Shown in pieces: positions 1 to 9,176 of a stretch of 64,000 nucleotides of DNA. Every line of letters starts with the position of its first letter. Within the stretch, counting starts at the first letter, position 1. The DNA comes from Candidatus Epilinea brevis. GTDB taxonomy: Bacteria > Chloroflexota > Anaerolineae > Epilineales > Epilineaceae. The translations under genes and the position numbers were made by a program. The DNA lies in contig JADJUE010000009.1 of the NCBI GenBank assembly GCA_016710785.1, positions 721,494-785,493 of the forward strand. Direction: 5' to 3'. The notes under the pieces are model-generated. The model had not been told where the DNA came from, ran no database searches, and worked only from the letters and a program-made list of their open reading frames with translations.

Positions 1-1
1 C

Positions 2-1081
2 CACACCACGGCTTTCCGGCGCCTGCAGTACAAGACCCAGGTCTTCATCAACTACGAGGGTGATTACTACCGCACCCGGCTCACCCACACCTTCGAAGCC
101 GCGCAGATCGCCCGCACCATCGCCCGGGCGCTCAGGGCCAACCCGGAGCTGGCGGAGGCCATCACCTTGGCCCATGACCTGGGCCATTCGCCCTTCGGTC
201 ACAGCGGCGAAGCTACCCTCGATCGCCTGATGCTGGAGCGCATGGGCCTGGACGCCGGCGATGTGGCGAACAAGGGCCGAGGCTTCAACCACACCCTGCA
301 GTCGCTGCGGGTTGTGGACGAACTGGAAGCGCGCTGGAGCGGCTTCAAGGGCCTCAACCTCACCTGGGAGTCCTTGGAGGGCATCGTCAAGCATGCCACG
401 GAGTATGACGCCGTGTCCGTGGACTGGATGCGGCCCTACGAGCCGACGATGGGGCCCTCGCTGGAGGCTCAGATCGTCAACTTCGCCGACGAATTGACCT
501 ACAGCGCCCATGACCTGGACGATGGCCTGCGTTCGGGCATGATCCACATGGAGATGCCCGAGCTATGCCGCCTGGCCATCTGGCAGGAAGCCACCGCCGA
601 CCTGATCGAGACGGATCCTGAGTTGCGACGGCACCGCATCATCCGTCGGGTCATCGACCTGTTGATCACGGATCTGGTCCATACCAGCGCGGCCAGACTC
701 GACGCCGCCGCGCCCTCCTCTCCGGACGATGTGCGCCGCGCGGGGCAGCCACTGATGGCCATCTCCGCGGAGATGGCAGCCATGCAGCGCGAGCTGAAGG
801 ACTTCTTGTACGCCAATCTCTACCGCCACTGGCGGGTGGTGCGCATGTTCCGCAAGGCGGAGCGCGTGTTGGTGGAGCTCTTCGAGGCCTTCGAGCAGGA
901 TTGGCGGCAACTCCCGGCGTCCACCCAATCCAAGCTGCAGGCGATCGGATCGCCCCCGCGACCCGGCGCGGTCCTATCGCCGAAGGGCTACCGGGTCATC
1001 TGCGATTACCTGGCGGGAATGACTGACCGCTACGCGCTGCAGGAGCACAAGCGGCTCTACGATCCCTTTGAGCGCGCCTGA
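2..1081 (+). CDS. dgt: dGTPase-like HD-domain triphosphohydrolase, 5'-truncated by window
   Basis: Open reading frame already running at the first base and ending at the TGA before 1082, so the N-terminus lies outside the window. The family hydrolyses dGTP (or other dNTPs) to the nucleoside and triphosphate, in the cytoplasm. The HD metal centre is visible: a first His in RLTHTFE (around base 90), then AHDLGH followed by SPFGHSGE, and a late Asp in ELTYSAHDLDDG. This order is the dGTPase signature rather than a generic HD phosphohydrolase. An ATG at 167 exists but lies inside the HD motif and is not the start. The gene after it is on the opposite strand. Confidence 0.9.
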   Translation, partial: HTTAFRRLQYKTQVFINYEGDYYRTRLTHTFEAAQIARTIARALRANPELAEAITLAHDLGHSPFGHSGEATLDRLMLERMGLDAGDVANKGRGFNHTLQSLRVVDELEARWSGFKGLNLTWESLEGIVKHATEYDAVSVDWMRPYEPTMGPSLEAQIVNFADELTYSAHDLDDGLRSGMIHMEMPELCRLAIWQEATADLIETDPELRRHRIIRRVIDLLITDLVHTSAARLDAAAPSSPDDVRRAGQPLMAISAEMAAMQRELKDFLYANLYRHWRVVRMFRKAERVLVELFEAFEQDWRQLPASTQSKLQAIGSPPRPGAVLSPKGYRVICDYLAGMTDRYALQEHKRLYDPFERA

Positions 1082-1231
1082 GCGGGTACGGCCCTGATCC
1101 GGCCACAGACGCAGACTCGCCTACCCGTCCAGCGCCTTGTCGTCAGCTCGGTCCGCATGACGCAAGCCATCTCTACTCATCTGACCCCAGGCGGGAGGGT
1201 CGGCTGCGGTCGGGAACGAGGGCGGTGAGCC

Positions 1232-3034
1232 TCATTCAGCCCGCTGACCCAGGTCCGCCACTTTCAGCTCCAGACGCCGCCGCCCCTGCCATTCGCCGAT
1301 CTCCAGGCTGCCCACCAGGTCCACTTCGTCGCCGGCAGCCAGGGGTTCGCCGCCGCGACCAAAGGCGATGGCCTCGATCGGGTCCCGGCCATAGCCATTG
1401 TCCAGGACCATCTTCAGGTGGCGACCGTCGCCCACCGGCCGAACCTGCCTGAGGCGCGCGCGCGGCAACCAGAAGAGCGGCTTGGGGTTGCCTTCACCGA
1501 AGGGCTCGAGGGCCTGCAGGGCGGCCGCCAGGCTCCAGTCCATGTCGGCCGGCGCGAGACGGGCCGCGATCCTGAGACTGGCGCGGAGGTCATGCCCCGC
1601 TAGCGCTTCCCCGGCCAGGCCCCGCAGCCGTACCGTCAGTTCCGGCAGGGCTGCCCGTGGCAAGGTGAAGCCAGCGGCGCGCGCATGGCCGCCGTGGCGG
1701 ATGAACAACTCCGACATCCCGTCCAAGGCGGTGATGATATCGAACTCCGGAATAGAGCGCGCCGATCCGCGAGCCAGATCGCCTTCCAGTCGCACCGCCA
1801 GGCTCGGCCGGTAATGGCGCTCCAGGAGGCGACCGGCAACCAGACCCATGACCCCCAGCGGCAGGTCCTCGCTGGACTCGACGATGACGGAGGGCAATCC
1901 GTCCAACTCGGCCATCCGCGCGTCGGCCTGCGCAAGGGCCCGCTCCAGGGCGGCACGGCGCGCCTGGTTGCGCAGCTCGAGCTCACGGGCCGGCACGGCT
2001 GCGGCGGCGAGGTCGACGCTGCCCAACAGGGTCAACGCCACATCCGCGTCGTCCATCCGCCCGGCGGCGTTCAGACGCGGCCCCAGCCCATACGCCAGAT
2101 CGCGCGAGGTCACGGCCTCCGGGGCCACCGCCATGGCGGTAAGAAGCGCGGCGAGGCCAGGTCGCGGCGCACGCCGCAGGCGCGCCAGTCCCTTGGCCAC
2201 CAGGGTGCGGTTCTCGCCCACCAGCGGTACGACGTCCGCCACCGTTCCCAGGGCCACCAGATCCAGCAATGCTTCCTCATCAATGACGGAGCTGCTCCCC
2301 ACCTGGCTCTGGACGCGCAGCAGGCCTTGCGCAAGCTTGAAGGCAAGCCCCACGCCCGCCAGACCGGTGAAGCCATAGCGACAGTCCGGGCGGTGCGGGT
2401 TGATCACCGCCAGCGCCTGCGGCAGGTCTTCCGGAAGCGCGTGGTGGTCGGTGATGATCACGTCCATTCCACGGCGTTGGGCGGCCGCGATCTCCTCCCC
2501 CGATCGGATGCCGCAGTCCACCGTCACCACCACCCGCGCGCCTTGGTCGGCCAGGGACATCAGCGCCTGTTCGTGCACCCCGTAGCCCTCGCGCACCCGA
2601 TGCGGCACGTAGCAGAGCACCCGGCCTCCCAGGGCTTCGAGCGTCTGCCGCATGAGCGCCACTGCCGTGACACCGTCAGCATCGTAGTCACCATAGATGG
2701 CGATGGTCTCGCCGTCGCGCAGCGCCGAGCGCAAACGGGTGACCGCCTCCGCCATGCCGGCCAGCCGGAACGGGTTGTCGTCGGGCCAGGCACAGGCCAG
2801 GTGGTTGCGCGCCGCGATCACCGAATCCAGGCCCAGACCGGCCAGGATGCGGGGTACGATGGGATGCAGGTCGGGCATCTGGGCGATCAAGCGGTCGGTG
2901 GCCGCGGTCGGTTCAGCCAGGATCCAGCGCTGACGGGGCGCCAGACGCCAGGCGATGAGGTCTGGGCTGGGCGGCAGATCCCGGCGGAGGGACGCGGAGC
3001 TGTTCACGGACGATCCAGACAGGGGCGAATGCAT
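1232..3034 (-). CDS. recJ: Single-stranded-DNA-specific exonuclease RecJ
   Basis: About 600 aa. RecJ degrades single-stranded DNA 5' to 3' during recombination and mismatch repair. DHH-family motifs appear in order: GDYDADGVTA, then TVDCGIRSGEE, then ITDHHALPEDLPQA with NPHRPDC, then GPRLNAAGRMDDAD. The DHHA1-type region contains RHGGHARAAGF, and an OB-like C-terminal part follows. The frame is open to an ATG at 3067, but I prefer the ATG at 3034 because a TACAAT box (3046-3041) ends only 6 nt upstream of it, which would make the mRNA leaderless. A 500-residue open frame on the other strand is a composition shadow. Confidence 0.93.
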   Translation of the reverse strand: MHSPLSGSSVNSSASLRRDLPPSPDLIAWRLAPRQRWILAEPTAATDRLIAQMPDLHPIVPRILAGLGLDSVIAARNHLACAWPDDNPFRLAGMAEAVTRLRSALRDGETIAIYGDYDADGVTAVALMRQTLEALGGRVLCYVPHRVREGYGVHEQALMSLADQGARVVVTVDCGIRSGEEIAAAQRRGMDVIITDHHALPEDLPQALAVINPHRPDCRYGFTGLAGVGLAFKLAQGLLRVQSQVGSSSVIDEEALLDLVALGTVADVVPLVGENRTLVAKGLARLRRAPRPGLAALLTAMAVAPEAVTSRDLAYGLGPRLNAAGRMDDADVALTLLGSVDLAAAAVPARELELRNQARRAALERALAQADARMAELDGLPSVIVESSEDLPLGVMGLVAGRLLERHYRPSLAVRLEGDLARGSARSIPEFDIITALDGMSELFIRHGGHARAAGFTLPRAALPELTVRLRGLAGEALAGHDLRASLRIAARLAPADMDWSLAAALQALEPFGEGNPKPLFWLPRARLRQVRPVGDGRHLKMVLDNGYGRDPIEAIAFGRGGEPLAAGDEVDLVGSLEIGEWQGRRRLELKVADLGQRAE

Positions 3035-3040
3035 GACCTG

Positions 3041-3046
3041 ATTGTA
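3041..3046 (-). promoter_or_regulatory. -10 box of recJ, leaderless arrangement
   Basis: TACAAT on the minus strand with 6 nt between it and the ATG at 3034, so the expected transcription start coincides with the start codon. No good -35 hexamer is visible at 16-18 bp. Confidence 0.5.
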
Positions 3047-3181
3047 TGCCCACTGGGGCGGCGGCACGCAGTTCGAGCGCAGTTCGGGCGATGTGTGGAC
3101 GCCGTCGACTCGCGACCGGGAGCGTGGTGGACCACAACCGCCGCCAACCCAGCATCGGCTGCGGCCCCGTCGCAGCCTATG

Positions 3182-3187
3182 CTATAA
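3182..3187 (+). promoter_or_regulatory. -10-like box close to the GT2 start codon
   Basis: The stretch TATGCTATAAGAT (about 3178-3190) contains a TATAAG hexamer about 8-9 nt before the ATG at 3196, again suggesting a leaderless or nearly leaderless transcript. Confidence 0.4.
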
Positions 3188-3195
3188 GATCGCCC

Positions 3196-4236
3196 ATGTC
3201 CCAAGTACGCGTCTCGGTCATCGTCACCGTCTTCAACGAGATCACGTCCATCGACCGTCTGCTGGCCGGACTTGCGGCCCAGACGCTGCCGCCCGCTGAG
3301 GTGGTGGTGGTGGACGGCGGGTCGACCGATGGCACATTGGAGCGCCTTCTGACGGTCGGCGCAAAGGACGTGAGTGGCGAAGGCGCGAGTGGCGGCGGTG
3401 CTTCCTCGACCTGGCCCCCCGCCATCCCGCTCCGGGTGATCAGCGCGCCGGGAGCCAACATCGCCGCAGGGAGGAACCTGGCCATCGATGCGTCCCTGGA
3501 ACCGTGGATCGCCGCGACCGACGCCGGGGTCTGGTTGGAGCCACGTTGGCTGGAGCGGCTCATGGCTCCGGCGGACACAGGGGCGGCCTGGGTCGCCGGC
3601 TTCTTCGCCAGCGACCCTCAAGGCGCCTTCGAGACCGCTCTGGGCGCCGTTACCCTACCCGAACTGCGCGACATCGATCCGTCGGTGTTCCTGCCCTCCA
3701 GCCGCTCGGTGGCCTTTCGCCGGGCTGATGCCCTGGCCGCGGGCGGCTATCCCGAATGGCTGGATTACTGCGAAGACCTCATCTTCGACCTGCGGATGAT
3801 CACCCAGGCCGGTCGTCCGGCCTTCGCGCCCGAGGCGGTAGCGCATTTCCGGCCGCGCCCCTCTTGGCTCGCCTTCGGCCGGCAGTACTACCGCTACGCC
3901 CGCGGCGACGGCAAAGCGAACCTGTGGGCTCGCCGGCACGCCATCCGCTACGTCACCTATCTGATCGTCGTTCCGGTCCTGGCCACCGCGGCGTTGACCG
4001 CTGGCCCGCCGGGGTCGGTCCTGGCCGGGCTGCTGCTGGCGGCTGGTCTGGCGAGCATGGTGGCGCGTCCCCTGCAGCGCCTGATCGGGCAATGGTCGTC
4101 CCTCGACTGGCCGCAACGGCTGGTGGCCACGGCCAGCCTGCCGCTCATCCGCGTTTGGGGCGACGCCGCCAAGATGCTGGGTTATCCGGTCGGATGGCTC
4201 TGGCGGCTGCGCTTCCGCCCACCGCGATGGCAGTGA
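3196..4236 (+). CDS. Family 2 glycosyltransferase, membrane-associated
   Basis: About 346 aa from the ATG at 3196 (MSQVRVSVIVTVFNE). The frame is open further upstream, but the first strand of the GT-A fold starts here and a TATAAG box lies just before it. Motifs: VVVVDGGSTDGT (nucleotide-sugar site) near residue 40, ATDAGVWLEP (metal-binding loop) near residue 105, and a pair of hydrophobic segments near residues 260-295 that probably anchor it in the membrane. It resembles enzymes that transfer sugars to lipid or polysaccharide acceptors; the actual acceptor cannot be read. It converges with the next gene with a 26-bp gap. Confidence 0.85.
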   Translation: MSQVRVSVIVTVFNEITSIDRLLAGLAAQTLPPAEVVVVDGGSTDGTLERLLTVGAKDVSGEGASGGGASSTWPPAIPLRVISAPGANIAAGRNLAIDASLEPWIAATDAGVWLEPRWLERLMAPADTGAAWVAGFFASDPQGAFETALGAVTLPELRDIDPSVFLPSSRSVAFRRADALAAGGYPEWLDYCEDLIFDLRMITQAGRPAFAPEAVAHFRPRPSWLAFGRQYYRYARGDGKANLWARRHAIRYVTYLIVVPVLATAALTAGPPGSVLAGLLLAAGLASMVARPLQRLIGQWSSLDWPQRLVATASLPLIRVWGDAAKMLGYPVGWLWRLRFRPPRWQ

Positions 4237-4262
4237 CCGCTGATGGGATCGCGATCCGCGGC

Positions 4263-5558
4263 TCAGGACGCGTTCCGGACCCCCGCGGCCAACGCTGCCG
4301 CCACCTCATCCAGTAGCTCGGCATCCACGGTCGCCACCGCCTGCTGGAAGCTCTCCGTGCGTCCCTGGCGGCGAAGCTGCACCAGGGACGCGGCAAGCCG
4401 ATCGAGAGGCCGATCTGCGGCCTGCGCTCCGAAGTCACGTCCAGGGGCCGCCGAAGGGGCGACGACGGCGCTTGGCCGGCTCGGCCCCGGACCGGGCTCC
4501 GGGAAACCGCGGCGCAGCGAGGACCAATCCGCCATGAGCCGCAACTGCTCATCGAGACAGGCCTGATGCCAATCCCTTCGGTCGCCGCCATCGGCGAGTT
4601 CCAGCTGTCGCCGATGGCCATCGATCGACGCTGGAAGCCGGCCGACCAGCCGCTCGAGCCGCTGGATGCGCTCGGCGATGCCGGCCCGCAGCTGCCGCGC
4701 CGCCATGCGGCAGAGTTCCGGCTCCCACGCGTTCTCCGCGGCCGCGGCCCAAGGACCGCGGACGGCATCGTACCAATGAGCGATAGCGTCCAGGCTGGCG
4801 ATGACCGCCTTGGTCACCGCCACCTTTCGGTCGAGAGGCCCGTACAGCACAGCGTCCAAGGGCTGGTCGAACACCGGACCGGCCTCGGCATAGAGGCGAC
4901 CACCCGGCACATCCCGCCGCACGGCAGCCCCAGCGGCGATGGCGGTGCCGGGACCGATGCGCACGGGGCTGACCACCTGTGACTGCCCGCCGATGAACAC
5001 GGGAGCGGATCGCCCGGTGAGACCGGCGACCGGATCGCCGAAGATGGAGGCCCATTTGTCGCCCTGCAGGCTGAAGTTGTAGAGCGCCGTGCAGCTGCCG
5101 ATCTCGCTATGGGCGGCCGCCGACGGCCCGCCGGCCACGATGGCATCGCAGAAGTTGACGAGGCTGCCGGCCACGGTGTTGGCCAGGAACACGGTCATCT
5201 TGAACCCCACATGCTGCCCCCCCTGGCAGCCTTCCTCCAGGACGGTTCCAGCACGCACTTCGGCCTGGCCGCGCAGACGCACGCCGTCCAGGTAGACGGC
5301 ATCCTGGTGATGTCCGCCCCAGAGCTGCACCGCTCGCCCGCAGCCGATGTCGTGAAAGCAGCCGCCGCCGGCCAACCCCAGCTCGGAACCCGGACCCAGC
5401 AAGGTGCTCCGGCCGCGCAGGGTGGTCCCGGGATGGAGGACCACGCCCGGAGCGATGCGCTCAGGGTCCAGGTCTTCCAGGACCACGGCCTCCGGAGCGG
5501 GGATGCGGACGCCGCGCCGCAGCAGCTCCTCGCGCAGCCTTCGGGTTTCGCTGGCCAT
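4263..5558 (-). CDS. Left-handed beta-helix protein related to UDP-GlcNAc pyrophosphorylase C-terminal domains
   Basis: About 431 aa from the ATG at 5558, which has a good AGGAG ribosome site; the open frame extends upstream only by chance. Residues 20-200 show hexapeptide-type turns (HPGTTLRG, STLLGPGSEL, VRIGPGTAIAAGAAV), the hallmark of acyl- and nucleotidyl-transferase beta-helices such as GlmU. There is no N-terminal Rossmann nucleotidyltransferase domain with a G-x-G-T-R-M signature. The last ~170 residues are helical and Arg/Ala-rich. It is often named a UDP-N-acetylglucosamine pyrophosphorylase homologue, but the enzymatic activity is uncertain here. Last gene of a leftward group starting at fhs. 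Confidence 0.6.
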   Translation of the reverse strand: MASETRRLREELLRRGVRIPAPEAVVLEDLDPERIAPGVVLHPGTTLRGRSTLLGPGSELGLAGGGCFHDIGCGRAVQLWGGHHQDAVYLDGVRLRGQAEVRAGTVLEEGCQGGQHVGFKMTVFLANTVAGSLVNFCDAIVAGGPSAAAHSEIGSCTALYNFSLQGDKWASIFGDPVAGLTGRSAPVFIGGQSQVVSPVRIGPGTAIAAGAAVRRDVPGGRLYAEAGPVFDQPLDAVLYGPLDRKVAVTKAVIASLDAIAHWYDAVRGPWAAAAENAWEPELCRMAARQLRAGIAERIQRLERLVGRLPASIDGHRRQLELADGGDRRDWHQACLDEQLRLMADWSSLRRGFPEPGPGPSRPSAVVAPSAAPGRDFGAQAADRPLDRLAASLVQLRRQGRTESFQQAVATVDAELLDEVAAALAAGVRNAS

Positions 5559-5649
5559 GCTGGCGCTCCTGAGTTCGCGGCGAGGACCGGGCCCCGTCGG
5601 GCGGATGAACCGGCGGCGTTCCGCTTGACGGGCCGCGCCGCCCAGGGAC

Positions 5650-5985
5650 TTACGGGGCGGCGCGGGTGCCGACGGGCATCTGCAGGGGTTCCAGGCCGAT
5701 GCTGATGTCGCCTTGCAGGGCCTGGCTCTCAACCAGCGAGCTGGCGCCAGAACTGCATTGCCCGCCCGCCGACGCAGAGGTGTTGCCGACCGACGCGGCA
5801 TTGCCGGAGGCGGCGGTCGTAGCGCCGGCCGCGGCTACGTCAGCCGCAGCCACGGTCGGTGCCGCAACAGCCGACAACGCACTTCCTGCCCGCAACCGCA
5901 AGGCGACCATCGCAGTGACGACGGTCACCAGCACCATGATGCTGAGGATGAGGCCCATGACCTTGAGGTGGGGTTTGATGTCCAT
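5650..5985 (-). CDS. Small single-pass membrane protein, unknown function
   Basis: 111 aa. A short basic N-terminus (MDIKPHLK) is followed by one strong membrane helix at about residues 9-30 (VMGLILSIMVLVTVVTAMVA), then a low-complexity Ala/Thr/Ser tail and a short C-terminal segment. No enzyme motif is visible. It has its own TATAAT box at 5999-5994, 8 nt before the ATG, and no Shine-Dalgarno sequence, so the transcript is probably leaderless. The extracytoplasmic tail resembles a stalk or linker. I do not recognise a family. Confidence 0.55.
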   Translation of the reverse strand: MDIKPHLKVMGLILSIMVLVTVVTAMVALRLRAGSALSAVAAPTVAAADVAAAGATTAASGNAASVGNTSASAGGQCSSGASSLVESQALQGDISIGLEPLQMPVGTRAAP

Positions 5986-5993
5986 GAACCAGG

Positions 5994-5999
5994 ATTATA
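5994..5999 (-). promoter_or_regulatory. TATAAT -10 box, leaderless gene
   Basis: Perfect TATAAT on the minus strand followed by CCTGGTTC and then ATG. The predicted transcription start falls on or next to the start codon. Confidence 0.55.
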
Positions 6000-6033
6000 C
6001 GGGCCTGGCTGAGTGAACGATGAGCCGCAGCCA

Positions 6034-6738
6034 TCAGGGGGCGGATCGACGAGCCCGGAAGACGATGTGCTTGGGGCCCTCACGCTGCTTCTCCACCTGG
6101 CCGAACACGCGCTCTGCCTCGCGGCGGAGCGCCGGCCAAAGCTGCCGAATGAGGACGGCTTGAAAGCAGCCGCCCGGTTTCAGATGAGACCATGCATCCT
6201 CGAGGAAGATGGTGTACAGCTCGCGTCCGACCTTGGCCGGCAGGTTGCTGGCAATCAGATCGAAACGGCGATCGCCCACCTGTGCCAACCCGTTGGACAA
6301 CATGGCGTCGGCATTGGTCAAGCCGTTGGCCGCGGCATTCCGGAGGGCGTAGTCCACCGCTACGAAGTCTCGATCGACCATCAGCGTGCGGCCGCGCGGG
6401 GCTCGCGCCGCCAGGTAGCAACCGATCGGCCCATAGCCGCAGCCCAGGTCAAGGCAGTCGTCGTCGGGCTCCGGCGCCAACTGCGCCACCAACAGCCTGG
6501 TTCCGGCATCGATCTCGCGCGGCGAGAAGAGACCGAAGGTGGTGACGAAGTGGCAGGGCCAGCCGGCCAGCTCGGTCTCGATGCGCTGGTCCGTCCGCGC
6601 GTCCGCGGGGTCGCGGTCCGGAGGCGCAGCGTGGAGCGGCGAAACGACAGGCCGGCCGGAGGCGGCACGCAAGCGGGCGGAGGGCGACCGGCGGCTACCC
6701 TCTCCGCGGGTCGCGCCCTCCCCTGTCGGGTCCGCCAC
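6034..6738 (-). CDS. RsmC-like class I SAM-dependent methyltransferase
   Basis: About 234 aa if the GTG at 6738 is used; no ATG is available before the conserved region and the ribosome site is poor, so the start is uncertain. The SAM-binding motif is CLDLGCGYGPIG, followed by an acidic strand (MVDRDF) and the substrate motif DLIASNLPAK, where rRNA/N5 methyltransferases of the RsmC/RlmG group have N-P-P-F. Its ending LKPGGCFQAVLIRQLWP also fits that family. Likely a 23S or 16S rRNA guanine-N2 methyltransferase. It begins about 20 nt after the fhs stop and is probably cotranscribed. Confidence 0.75.
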   Translation of the reverse strand: MADPTGEGATRGEGSRRSPSARLRAASGRPVVSPLHAAPPDRDPADARTDQRIETELAGWPCHFVTTFGLFSPREIDAGTRLLVAQLAPEPDDDCLDLGCGYGPIGCYLAARAPRGRTLMVDRDFVAVDYALRNAAANGLTNADAMLSNGLAQVGDRRFDLIASNLPAKVGRELYTIFLEDAWSHLKPGGCFQAVLIRQLWPALRREAERVFGQVEKQREGPKHIVFRARRSAP

Positions 6739-6758
6739 GGCTGTCGCCGACCCGCCGG

Positions 6759-8463
6759 TTAGAACAGCCCCACGATCTCGCCCGTCTCCAGGTCGATGTC
6801 CACGTTCTCGGCTGCGGGGTGGCTCGGAAGACCGGGCATGGTCCGCATCTCGCCCAGGAGTGGGCTGAGGAAGCCGGCTCCGGCGCTGGCGCGTACCTCG
6901 CGGACAGACACGTTGAATCCCATCGGCGCGCCAAGCTTCTTCGGGTCGTCGGAGAGCGAGAGGTGGGTCTTGGCCATGCAGATGGGCAATCCGCCGAGGC
7001 CCGCCTGTTCGTAACGGGCGATCTGCTTGTCCGCCTCCGAGCTGTATTCCACATCGTCGGCACCGTAGATCTCGCGGGCGATGGTCTGGATCTTGGTCTT
7101 GACGGGCTGGTCCAGTTCGTAGAGAACCCGGAAGGTGGAAGGCTCCTCGGCCGCCTCCACCACCGCGCGCGCCAACGCCTCCGCGCCGGCACCACCTTCC
7201 GCCCAGTGTCGGCTGACCGCCGAGCGCACGCCCAGCTGCGCCGCGAAGCGCTGGATGGCCTCGACCTCTGAAGCGTGGTCGGTCGCGAAGAAATTGATGC
7301 AGACCACCGGCGTCACGCCGTGCCGCTGCAGGTTGGCCACCTGCTTGGCCAGGTTGCTGCAACCGGCCAGGACATCCTCAACGTTCTCGGCCAACATGGC
7401 CTCCGGAAGGGGGCTTGCCGGGTGTCACCTTGTGTTTGCCCGAATGCAGCTTCATCGCCCGCACCGTGGTGACGAGGACGGCGGCGTCCGGTCGCAGGCC
7501 ACTGGCCCGGCACTTGATGTTGAAGAACTTCTCGGCGCCGATATCCGCACCGAAGCCGGCCTCGGTCACGCAGTAGTCCGCCCCCCGCGTGCCGAAGAGG
7601 TCCGCCAGGATCGAGCTGTTGCCATGGGCAATGTTGGCGAATGGGCCGGCGTGCACCAACGCCGGTCCCTGTTCCAGGGTCTGCACCAGGGTCGGCTTGA
7701 GGGCGTCCTTCATCAGGACGGTCATGGCTCCGGCGGCCTTCAGATCTTCGGCGGTGATGGGCTTTCCGTCGCGGCCATAGCCGAAGACGACGCGGCCCAT
7801 GCGCTCCCGGAGATCCCTGAGGGAAGTGGTCAAGGCCAGGATGGCCATCACCTCCGAAGCCACGGCGATGTCGAAACCGGTCTGCCGCGGCGGACCGTCC
7901 CCCCGGGCGCCCAGGCCCACGATCACATTGCGTAGCACCCGATCGCTGACGTCCAACACCCGTTTCCAGGTGATGGCGTGGGGGTCAATGCCCAGGGCGT
8001 TGCCATGGTACAGGTGGTTGTCGATCATTGCCGCCAGCAGGTTGTTGGCCGCGGTCACGGCATGCAGGTCGCCGGTGAGGTGCAGATTGATGTCGCTCAT
8101 GGGCACCACCTGGCTGTATCCGCCGCCTGCCGCGCCGCCCTTGATGCCGAAGGTCGGGCCCATCGAGGGCTGGCGAATGGCCAGGACCGCCGATTTGCCG
8201 ATGCGGTTGAGGGCCTGGGCGAGGCCCACGGTGGTGGTGGTCTTCCCCTCGCCGAGGGGCGTGGGGGTGATGGCCGTCACGAGGATGTACCGGCCCAGGG
8301 GCCGCTCCGCCTGAAGACGGGGCAGCGCCTCGAGGCGGATCTTCGCCATGAAATCGCCATAGCGGTCCAGGTCGCCGGCGCCAAGAGCCAGCTTGGCGGC
8401 GATGGTCTCGATGGGTTCCAGGCGCGCGGCCTGGGCGATGGAGAGGTCTGAGGGAACGCTCAT
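6759..8463 (-). pseudogene. fhs: Formate-tetrahydrofolate ligase, one frameshift
   Basis: The gene joins formate to tetrahydrofolate with ATP, giving 10-formyl-THF for one-carbon metabolism. The N-terminal two-thirds reads from the ATG at 8463 (GGAG ribosome site) with the ATP loop TPTPLGEGKTTTT and continues to KVTPGKPPSGG. The remaining 200 residues (AMLAENVEDVLAGCSN to the end ETGEIVGLF) lie in another frame. Removing one base from the five-G run at 7409-7413 joins them into about 568 aa, the normal family length. No other damage is visible, so this is either a recent indel or a base-calling error. Confidence 0.9.
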
Positions 8464-8623
8464 GGCGGTGGTGCTCCAGGATGGCGATGGTTGAAGGGCA
8501 TGCAGCAGCCCGGGGTTGCGGGGACAGCCGGCAGAGATGAACGCCACCATGATATCCGCGGCGCCGCACCGTGCAAGGCAAGCCCGGTCCGCGCGCCGCG
8601 CACCGGCTAGTTCCTGCCGCATC

Positions 8624-8653
8624 TTGACCACCGGGGCAAGGGCCGGTTATCAT
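8624..8653 (+). promoter_or_regulatory. Promoter of rplY
   Basis: TTGACC at 8624-8629 and TATCAT at 8648-8653 with an 18-bp spacer, giving a start site near 8660 and a leader of about 75 nt. The leader contains three tandem GGGCCGC units at 8692-8712 before the AGGAG ribosome site. Confidence 0.6.
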
Positions 8654-8733
8654 TGACGGCTTGAATCATCGGCAAACTGCCTAAGAACGTCGGGCCGCGG
8701 GCCGCGGGCCGCGCCATTCAGGAGAACCTAGCC

Positions 8734-9027
8734 ATGTCGGACGCCATTGTGCTGCATGCTGAGCCCCGCAACGTGCACGGCCGCCATCTCGGGCCGCTGC
8801 GACGATCTGCGATGACCCCAGCCGTCTTATACGGCAACGGGCACGACCCGGTGTCGTTGCAGGTGGACACCAAAGCGTTCTTGAAGGTCGCCCAGGCCGC
8901 CGGCACCACCAAGACCATCGAGATGCACATCGCCGGCGACGACACGCCGCGAGGCGTCCGAATCCAGGCGCTACAGCAGCACGTGACGCGCCTCCACCCG
9001 TTGCACATCGACTTCATCGTCGCCTGA
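8734..9027 (+). CDS. rplY: 50S ribosomal protein L25, short single-domain form
   Basis: 97 aa starting at the ATG with AGGAGAACC upstream. L25 binds 5S rRNA in the large subunit. The L25 fold is recognisable from the Arg-rich N-terminal strand (PRNVHGRHLGPLRR), the PAVLYGNGHDPVSLQ hairpin and the C-terminal RLHPLHIDFIVA. It has only the RNA-binding domain, like the E. coli protein, and lacks the extra C-terminal domain of the Ctc/TL5 type. It has its own promoter and is followed by a stem-loop. Confidence 0.88.
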   Translation: MSDAIVLHAEPRNVHGRHLGPLRRSAMTPAVLYGNGHDPVSLQVDTKAFLKVAQAAGTTKTIEMHIAGDDTPRGVRIQALQQHVTRLHPLHIDFIVA

Positions 9028-9031
9028 TGTC

Positions 9032-9057
9032 CTGGGCCGGCACGACCGCCGGCCCAG
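9032..9057 (+). terminator. Stem-loop after rplY
   Basis: Perfect 10-bp stem CTGGGCCGGC / GCCGGCCCAG around a 6-nt loop, 4 bases after the stop codon. There is no T-run after it, so it may be a weak terminator or a 3'-end stabilising hairpin. Confidence 0.45.
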
Positions 9058-9096
9058 ATGCGGGACGACGCGCGTACAAGGGCGGGTCGGCGGGCG

Positions 9097-9105
9097 TGGT
9101 ATACT
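9097..9105 (+). promoter_or_regulatory. Extended -10 promoter of the mre-min-rod operon
   Basis: TGGTATACT: a TATACT hexamer at 9100-9105 with a TG dinucleotide one base upstream, the extended -10 form. No convincing -35 is present. Confidence 0.5.
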
Positions 9106-9176
9106 CTTGAGGTTCCGGCGGTCGTGCTATCTGGCGACCGGCAGGCCCATTCCCTGGAGTTCCTGGAGTACGCCTA

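Noticed and set aside
1685..3187. 500-codon frame opposite recJ
   Set aside because: Antisense shadow; recJ motifs are complete on the other strand.
4246..4257. GGATCGCGATCC palindrome between convergent genes as a terminator
   Set aside because: No loop of usable size and no T-run.
6034..7362. 442-aa protein reading from inside fhs into the methyltransferase
   Set aside because: The first part is an out-of-frame reading of fhs; only the part after about 6738 is conserved.
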